Source of the DNA: Phycisphaeraceae bacterium
Lineage (GTDB): Bacteria > Planctomycetota > Phycisphaerae > Phycisphaerales > Zrk34
Assembly (NCBI GenBank): GCA_028281485.1
Contig: JANQJT010000233.1
Location: 1 to 28,837, forward strand
Direction of reading: 5' to 3'
DNA: 28,837 nucleotides
Made by a program: the position numbers and the translations under genes
The notes under the pieces: model-generated
Database searches by the model: none
What the model was told of the DNA's origin: nothing
Seen by the model: only the letters and a program-made list of their open reading frames with translations
In this document: positions 24,522-28,837 of the stretch, piece by piece
How the letters are laid out: every line of letters starts with the position of its first letter
Numbering within the stretch: the stretch's first letter is position 1

Positions 24522-25391
24522 TTAGCGTCGCTCGTCGAGGTTCTCGATCTGTTCGATCCGCTGGACCTTGACGAGCTTGTCGAAGTCAAACTGCACGTCG
24601 CGCACCTTGTCCTTGCCGCGTGTGGTGCGGGGCATGAAGATCTCGACCGTGCTGCGACGCGTCGGTATTTCGATGATGGTGTTGCGGGCCAACCAGGGCT
24701 GCTGCTCGAAAGGCAGCTCGCGGATTTCCATGCGGAAGGGGTTGATCCGCTTGGCGTCGGCGAGGACTTCGCCGCGGCGATCGTAGAGCACGACGCGCAC
24801 GATGCGGGCCAGCCCGTCCATCGTCACCTCGCGACGCACGCCGTTGCGTGCCGGGTCGGGCGGGTAACGCAACAGGTACCCTTTGTCGGTCAGCTCGACG
24901 GTCAGGCCTTCGACCCGCGGCAGCTTGCCGACCCCCATCAGCACGACCAGGTCGTCGGGTCGGATCGGCAGCGGGCTGGCTTGCGGATTGGCCTGTGCCA
25001 CCGCGTGCGAGCCGACGTGCGCGACACGCGGATCGCTGTGCAGGTCGAGGATCCAGAAACGCTCATCGTCACTGCCCAGCCAGTACCACGTCTCACCCAG
25101 CTTGCCCAGCGCCAACGCCAGGTCGGTCGGCCGACGATAGATCAGCGGGCCGTCGGCCTCTTCAAAGCGTTTCTTGTCTTTCTCGTCGTGCCACGTGATC
25201 TTCACGACCGCACGGGTGTAGAGCTGGTCGATGGGCTCGGCGTTGGCGTTCTGCAGTTCGATGAGCTTCTCGGCCGGCGGCGGGGCGGGCAGGTCGAGGT
25301 CGGGCAGGATGTCCTTGCTCTGCTCACAGGCGACCGGTGACACCAGCAGCACCGAAACAATGACAAGCCGCAGTCGGCCGAGTCGTTTCAT
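24522..25391 (-). CDS. Secreted LolA/LolB-like lipoprotein
   Basis: The predicted protein has 289 residues. The N-terminus 'MKRLGRLRLVIVSVLLVSPVACEQ' is a signal peptide ending in a Cys. The lipobox is slightly unusual (Pro at -3), so lipidation is likely but not certain. The mature part alternates beta strands with charged turns: 'RAVVKITWHDEKDKKRF', 'ADGPLIYRRPTDLALALG' and 'WYWLGSDDERFWILDL'. This course is typical of LolA/LolB/DUF4292-type half-barrel proteins that hold lipids or lipoproteins at the outer membrane. The ATG lies 4 bases after the preceding stop codon, so it is cotranslated with it. The next gene (RDD protein) follows directly. The function is inferred from fold pattern only. 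Confidence 0.75.
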   Translation of the reverse strand: MKRLGRLRLVIVSVLLVSPVACEQSKDILPDLDLPAPPPAEKLIELQNANAEPIDQLYTRAVVKITWHDEKDKKRFEEADGPLIYRRPTDLALALGKLGETWYWLGSDDERFWILDLHSDPRVAHVGSHAVAQANPQASPLPIRPDDLVVLMGVGKLPRVEGLTVELTDKGYLLRYPPDPARNGVRREVTMDGLARIVRVVLYDRRGEVLADAKRINPFRMEIRELPFEQQPWLARNTIIEIPTRRSTVEIFMPRTTRGKDKVRDVQFDFDKLVKVQRIEQIENLDERR

Positions 25392-25395
25392 CGCA

Positions 25396-25953
25396 TCACA
25401 GCTCCGCGTTGAGGATCTCGCCGAGCTGCTCGGTCACCGCGATCACCTGCTCGTCGTTGAGGTGCGGATCGAGCACCTCGATCGTTTCGCTGTCGGACCA
25501 CTTGCCCAGCGGCCCCTTGCTCAGGTCGAGCTTCGGCGTCAGCTTCCACCACGACTCGGTCTCGCCGCCCTCGCCTTCGCGGTTCTCCGTCGCGTCGTAA
25601 CGCAGCAGCTTCTTGCGCATCAGGATCAGCATCAGGACGAAACGGAACGTGATACGCTGCGGCTGTGTGGCGTCTTCCAGGCGACGCAGCAGGTTCATCA
25701 ACACCTCGTCGTCGACAAACACCTTGCGCTTCTCGTTGGGCATCGGCACGACCGCCCTCCAGAAGCTGAAGATCGCCTGGGGCCGATTGTCCGCCTCCCA
25801 CGCTTCCAGGCTCACGTCCACCCGCTTCAGCTCCTCGCCCTCTTCGATCAGGGTGGCCATGTAGGCGGTGCCCGGCTCGATGGGCCGCTCGGTCATGGCA
25901 CACTGCCCGGTCGTGCGTTCGATGTCGTACGAAGAGGGTTGCATTCGGCTCAT
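25396..25953 (-). CDS. Conserved planctomycete cytoplasmic protein of unknown function
   Basis: The predicted protein has 185 residues. I chose the ATG at 25953 because AGGGA lies 5 bases before it; the frame is open a further 31 codons with no support. There is no signal peptide or membrane segment. The pattern 'TTGQCAMTERPIEPGTAYMA', then 'RVDVSLEAWEAD', 'PMPNEKRKVFVDDEVLMNLL' and 'FRFVLMLILMRKKLLRYD', is one I recall from many planctomycete genomes as an uncharacterised family. The single Cys near the N-terminus might once have been part of a metal site. It is the first gene of the operon with the lipoprotein and the RDD protein and is divergent from trxB. A TACAAT on the minus strand at 25999-25994 may be its -10 box. 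Confidence 0.8.
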   Translation of the reverse strand: MSRMQPSSYDIERTTGQCAMTERPIEPGTAYMATLIEEGEELKRVDVSLEAWEADNRPQAIFSFWRAVVPMPNEKRKVFVDDEVLMNLLRRLEDATQPQRITFRFVLMLILMRKKLLRYDATENREGEGGETESWWKLTPKLDLSKGPLGKWSDSETIEVLDPHLNDEQVIAVTEQLGEILNAEL

Positions 25954-26054
25954 ATCGGTCCCTGCGGTAACCTTGCTTGCGGGTGTCGCATCCATTGTAG
26001 CAACCGAAACCGTCCGCAAGACACTCAACACACTCATTGCTATCATCGCACGCC

Positions 26055-27083
26055 ATGACTGAAAACCCCAAAGAAAAAGTCGTCATCATCGGTTCCGGCC
26101 CCGCCGGCTGGACCGCCGCGATCTACGCCGCCCGCGCCAACCTCAGCCCGCTGGTCTTCCCCGGCCGGGCCGTGAGCAAGGACCTCGTCCCCGGCGGGCA
26201 GCTGATGCTCACCACCGATGTGGAAAACTATCCCGGCTACCCCAACGCCGTCACCGGACCGGAGATGATGCAGGACCTGTTCAACCAGGCTATGCGCTTC
26301 GGCACCCGCGTCGTCACCGATGATGGGATCAAGACCGCAGACGATCTGCCCGGCGGTTTGTTCAGCATGTTTCAGAACGTCGCCAGCGTGGACCTGTCCA
26401 AGCGGCCGTTTCACGTCACCGGCGACAACGGCTACGCGGTCGACGCCGAGGCGGTCATCATCGCCACCGGCGCCAAGGCCAACTGGCTGGGCCTGGAAAA
26501 CGAGCAACGCCTGGCGCAGTCCGGCGGCGGCGTCAGCGCCTGTGCCGTGTGCGACGGCGCGCTGCCGATGTTCCGTGACAAGCCCCTGGCGGTGATCGGC
26601 GGCGGCGACTCGGCTGTCGAAGAAGCCACGTACCTGACCAAGTTCGCCTCCAAGGTCTACCTGGTGCACCGACGCGACGAGCTGCGGGCCAGCAAGATCA
26701 TGGCCGACCGCGCCAAGAACGATCCCAAGATCGAGATCCTCTGGAACAAGACCGTCCTCGATATGCTCGGCGACGACGTCATCACCGCCATGCGCCTCAA
26801 GGACACCCAGACCGGCGAGGAAAGCGACGTCGAGGTCGGCGGGCTGTTCGTCGCGATCGGCCACACGCCCATCACAGGATTCCTCGACGGCCAACTCGAG
26901 ACCGACGAGACCGGCTACGTCATCCTCAAGGACCCGTACCGCTCGACGACCAGCGTCGAGGGTGTCTTCGCCGCCGGCGACGTGGCCGACCACGTCTATC
27001 GCCAGGCGATCACGGCCGCGGGCATGGGTTGCAAGGCCGCGATCGACGCCGAACGCTGGCTCGCCGATCAGGGCACCCACTGA
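26055..27083 (+). CDS. trxB: Thioredoxin reductase (NADPH)
   Basis: The predicted protein has 342 residues, slightly longer than the usual 310-320. It reduces thioredoxin with NADPH through FAD and a redox-active disulfide in the cytoplasm. The FAD-binding GSGPAG is at residues 13-18, PGGQLM and 'ENYPGYP' follow, the active-site CAVCDG has Cys163 and Cys166, the NADPH site GGGDSAVEEA starts at residue 182, and 'VEGVFAAGDVAD' near 300 closes the second FAD site. The first ATG with a family-like N-terminus is at 26055; the open frame reaches 26037 without support. No Shine-Dalgarno sequence is visible. The extra length lies mainly in loops after GRAVSKD and around 'DDGIKTADDLPGG'. Confidence 0.95.
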   Translation: MTENPKEKVVIIGSGPAGWTAAIYAARANLSPLVFPGRAVSKDLVPGGQLMLTTDVENYPGYPNAVTGPEMMQDLFNQAMRFGTRVVTDDGIKTADDLPGGLFSMFQNVASVDLSKRPFHVTGDNGYAVDAEAVIIATGAKANWLGLENEQRLAQSGGGVSACAVCDGALPMFRDKPLAVIGGGDSAVEEATYLTKFASKVYLVHRRDELRASKIMADRAKNDPKIEILWNKTVLDMLGDDVITAMRLKDTQTGEESDVEVGGLFVAIGHTPITGFLDGQLETDETGYVILKDPYRSTTSVEGVFAAGDVADHVYRQAITAAGMGCKAAIDAERWLADQGTH

Positions 27084-27159
27084 CCGGTTGGCCCTGACGG
27101 GCGAAAAACCACGATCGCCGGTGTGACGGCCTGATATGAGGCTTCGACACTGAAATTGG

Positions 27160-27178
27160 GGCCCGATGGGCCGTTTTT
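27160..27178 (+). terminator. Short terminator after trxB
   Basis: GGCCC and GGGCC form a 5-bp all-GC stem with a 3-base loop, followed by GTTTTT. It lies 77 bases after the trxB stop and just before the promoter of the rpsP operon. The stem is short, so termination may be partial. Confidence 0.5.
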
Positions 27179-27182
27179 GGGC

Positions 27183-27211
27183 TTGTCGGTGGGGGGGGAC
27201 CTCGGTATATT
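27183..27211 (+). promoter_or_regulatory. Probable sigma70-type promoter of the rpsP-trmD-rplS operon
   Basis: TTGTCG (27183-27188) and TATATT (27206-27211) are separated by 17 bases. The -35 box matches consensus at 4 of 6 positions and the -10 box at 5 of 6. Transcription from about 27218 would leave a leader of about 90 bases before rpsP. The leader contains GGAGGAGGT (27271-27279) with no ATG, GTG or TTG at a usable distance. Confidence 0.6.
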
Positions 27212-27309
27212 GCTCGATTCTCCGCGGTGGCTGTTGTGTGCTTAGCACCGGCTGCTGTTTGGAGGAGGTACGGAACACGCAAGCCATCAACGCTTTTTGG
27301 AGACGCCGC

Positions 27310-27603
27310 ATGGCCGTCAGACTGCGCATGAAACGCATGGGCAACACGCATCGCCCCTTCTACCGGGTGGTCTCGGTAGACGGGCGCAAGCCGCGCGACG
27401 GTGTCGTGCTCGAAGAGTTGGGCACGCACAACCCGCTCATCGAGGACGAATCGAAGCAGACCGAGCTGAAGCTCGACCGCTGCGCCTACTGGATCAGCGT
27501 CGGCGCCCAGCCCAGCGAGACCGTCGCGACCCTGCTGAAGAAGCAGGGCCTCGACCCCACGCCGGGTAAGAAGGTCGAAGACCAGACGCTGCCGACCGCC
27601 TGA
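27310..27603 (+). CDS. rpsP: 30S ribosomal protein bS16
   Basis: The predicted protein has 97 residues, close to the usual 80-100. It is a small-subunit protein needed for 30S assembly. The N-terminus 'AVRLRMKRMGNTHRPFYRVV' followed by 'GRKPRDGVVLEELGTHNP' is the family signature; 'AYWISVGAQPSETVATLLKK' matches the conserved C-terminal helix. The ATG at 27310 is preceded by GGAGA at 6 bases. It is the first gene of the operon with trmD and rplS. Confidence 0.97.
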   Translation: MAVRLRMKRMGNTHRPFYRVVSVDGRKPRDGVVLEELGTHNPLIEDESKQTELKLDRCAYWISVGAQPSETVATLLKKQGLDPTPGKKVEDQTLPTA

Positions 27604-27625
27604 CGCGGCAAGTCGGGAGCGTGTG

Positions 27626-28327
27626 ATGCGCATCGATGTGCTGACGCTGTTTCCGGAGATGTTCACCGGCGTGCTGGGCGCGAGCATCCTCGCCCGGGCC
27701 CAGGCCGCCGAGAAGGTCGAATACCACCTGACGGACATCCGTCGGTACACGACCAACAAACACGGCAAGGTCGACGATCGACCGTTCGGCGGGGGGCCGG
27801 GGATGGTGATGGCCTGTCAGCCGCTTTGGGACGCGGTCGGGGCCGTGGAAAAACAGGATACGCGGCGGGCGACCCGCATTTTACTGTCGCCGCAGGGCCG
27901 GCCCTTCGATCAGAAGATCGCCGAGGAGCTGGCCGGGGCCGAGCGACTGCTTTTGATCGCAGGCCATTACGAGGGCATCGACGAGCGGGTCATTCAGCGA
28001 CTCGAGCCCCGACAGATCAGCATCGGCGACTACGTGTTGTCCGGCGGCGAGCTGCCCGCCATGGTGCTGATCGACGCGGTGGTCCGGCTGATCCCGGGCG
28101 TGCTGGGCGACGATGAGTCCGCTCACCAGGACTCGTTCAGCCCCGGCGCCGATCGGCTGCTGGACTGCCCGCACTACACACGCCCGCGCGTGTGGAACGA
28201 GATGCCCGTGCCCGACGTGCTGATCGGAGGCGACCACGCCGAGATCGAACGCTGGCGCAGGCAGCAGGCGAGGGAAACGACGCGACGCGTCCGACCCGAC
28301 CTGCTCGCAGATGAGGACAAGAAGTAA
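27626..28327 (+). CDS. trmD: tRNA (guanine-37 N1)-methyltransferase
   Basis: The predicted protein has 233 residues, near the usual 230-255. It methylates G37 of tRNAs that read CNN codons, including the tRNA-Pro(GGG) type present in this window, and so prevents +1 frameshifts. The N-terminus 'MRIDVLTLFPEMF', then 'DDRPFGGGPGMVM', 'IAGHYEGIDERV' and 'SIGDYVLSGGELPAMVLID' give the SPOUT trefoil-knot fold and the S-adenosylmethionine site. 'DESAHQDSF' is the conserved linker to the C-terminal domain. GGGAG lies 6 bases before the ATG at 27626. The gene starts 22 bases after rpsP, with no rimM in between. Confidence 0.97.
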   Translation: MRIDVLTLFPEMFTGVLGASILARAQAAEKVEYHLTDIRRYTTNKHGKVDDRPFGGGPGMVMACQPLWDAVGAVEKQDTRRATRILLSPQGRPFDQKIAEELAGAERLLLIAGHYEGIDERVIQRLEPRQISIGDYVLSGGELPAMVLIDAVVRLIPGVLGDDESAHQDSFSPGADRLLDCPHYTRPRVWNEMPVPDVLIGGDHAEIERWRRQQARETTRRVRPDLLADEDKK

Positions 28328-28364
28328 AACGGCGCCCCGACGGCCGCCACGAAGGACAACAGCC

Positions 28365-28835
28365 ATGAGCAACGCGATTATCAATCAGATCGAAGCCGGC
28401 CAGCTGAAGGCCGACCTGCCCGAGGTCGTCGTCGGCGACACCGTCGACGTGCACGTCCGCATCATCGAGGGCGACAAGGAACGCGTCCAGGTCTTCACCG
28501 GTGTGGTCATCGCCCGGGCCGGCAGCGGTCTGACCGAGACCATCACCGTCCGCCGCATCGTCGCCAACCAGGGCGTCGAGCGTGTGTTCCCGCTGCACAG
28601 CCCCCGCGTGGCGAAGATCGAAATCGTCCGTCACGGCAAGGCCCGTCGCAGCAAGCTCTACTTCCTCCGCGACCGTGTGGGCAAGGCCCGCCGTCTGCCG
28701 GACCGCACCCGCGGCCTGAAGCACGCGGCCAAGACCAAGGACATCCTCAAGCGTGAGGCCGAGATCGCCCGTGCCGAGGCCGGCGACGCCGAGACGGAGG
28801 CCGTGCAAGAGGCCCCCGAGGCTTCCGAAGAATAA
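28365..28835 (+). CDS. rplS: 50S ribosomal protein bL19
   Basis: The predicted protein has 156 residues, longer than the usual 115-120. It sits at the interface of the ribosomal subunits. Conserved parts are 'DTVDVHVRIIEGDKERVQVF', 'GVVIARAGSGLTETITVRRI', 'GVERVFPLHSPRVAKIEIV' and 'RRSKLYFLRDRVGKARRL'. The extra length is a charged Ala/Glu-rich C-terminal tail (about 120-156). AAGGA lies 8 bases before the ATG. It is the third gene of the operon, 37 bases after trmD. The stop codon is just inside the window end. Confidence 0.96.
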   Translation: MSNAIINQIEAGQLKADLPEVVVGDTVDVHVRIIEGDKERVQVFTGVVIARAGSGLTETITVRRIVANQGVERVFPLHSPRVAKIEIVRHGKARRSKLYFLRDRVGKARRLPDRTRGLKHAAKTKDILKREAEIARAEAGDAETEAVQEAPEASEE

Positions 28836-28837
28836 AC

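Noticed and set aside
26043..27347. Long minus-strand frame covering trxB and the start of rpsP
   Set aside because: It runs antisense to two clearly recognised genes and its translation is low-complexity Gly/Val/Asp sequence.

Overview
The window looks like chromosomal DNA of a planctomycete, most likely of the class Phycisphaerae. This is inferred from the high-GC coding style and from several gene types known from that group: proteins ending in a pseudopilin-like 'DPFSGKPYxYR…YVVYSVGEDG' segment, a MauE-like plus DUF1573 membrane protein, dockerin and lectin-like modules in a giant YD-repeat protein, and frequent weak or absent Shine-Dalgarno sequences. No 16S rRNA gene is present, so the placement is not proven.

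Layout. Bases 1-7500 are all minus strand. They hold the 5' end of a MoxR-type AAA+ ATPase gene, a large coiled-coil membrane protein upstream of it, two tandem paralogous membrane-anchored proteins, a strong terminator, a MauE/DUF1573 protein and a short doubtful ORF. From 7527 the strand switches. A small secreted helical protein is followed by a 2775-residue RHS/YD-repeat protein (8411-16738). It has a Sec signal peptide, two lectin-like modules, a dockerin just before the RHS tip, and a C-terminal domain that resembles tuberculosis necrotizing toxin (TNT, an NAD+ glycohydrolase). Its stop codon overlaps the start of a small probable immunity gene.

Bases 16972-20355 are visibly richer in A/T. 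They read as a graveyard and reservoir of toxin tips: a decayed toxin remnant with an intact candidate immunity gene; a promoterless orphan RHS tip with a transglutaminase-like Cys-His-Asp domain and a membrane-anchored candidate immunity protein; and a 5'-truncated Gly/Ala-rich hydrophobic effector overlapping a polytopic membrane protein. A 222-bp, about 95% identical direct repeat joins the full-length gene to the orphan tip. It is placed so that homologous recombination would swap the toxin.

After this island come a large secreted helical-repeat protein (20672-22678), a bidirectional terminator and a tRNA-Pro(GGG) on the minus strand. Next is a minus-strand three-gene operon: a conserved protein, a LolA/LolB-like lipoprotein, and an RDD-domain membrane protein. 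The right end is ordinary housekeeping: trxB, then a promoter and the rpsP-trmD-rplS operon, from which rimM is missing.

The most interesting part is the 8.4-20.4 kb polymorphic-toxin locus. The predicted location of each candidate immunity protein (soluble, membrane-anchored, polytopic) fits the predicted nature of the toxin next to it.
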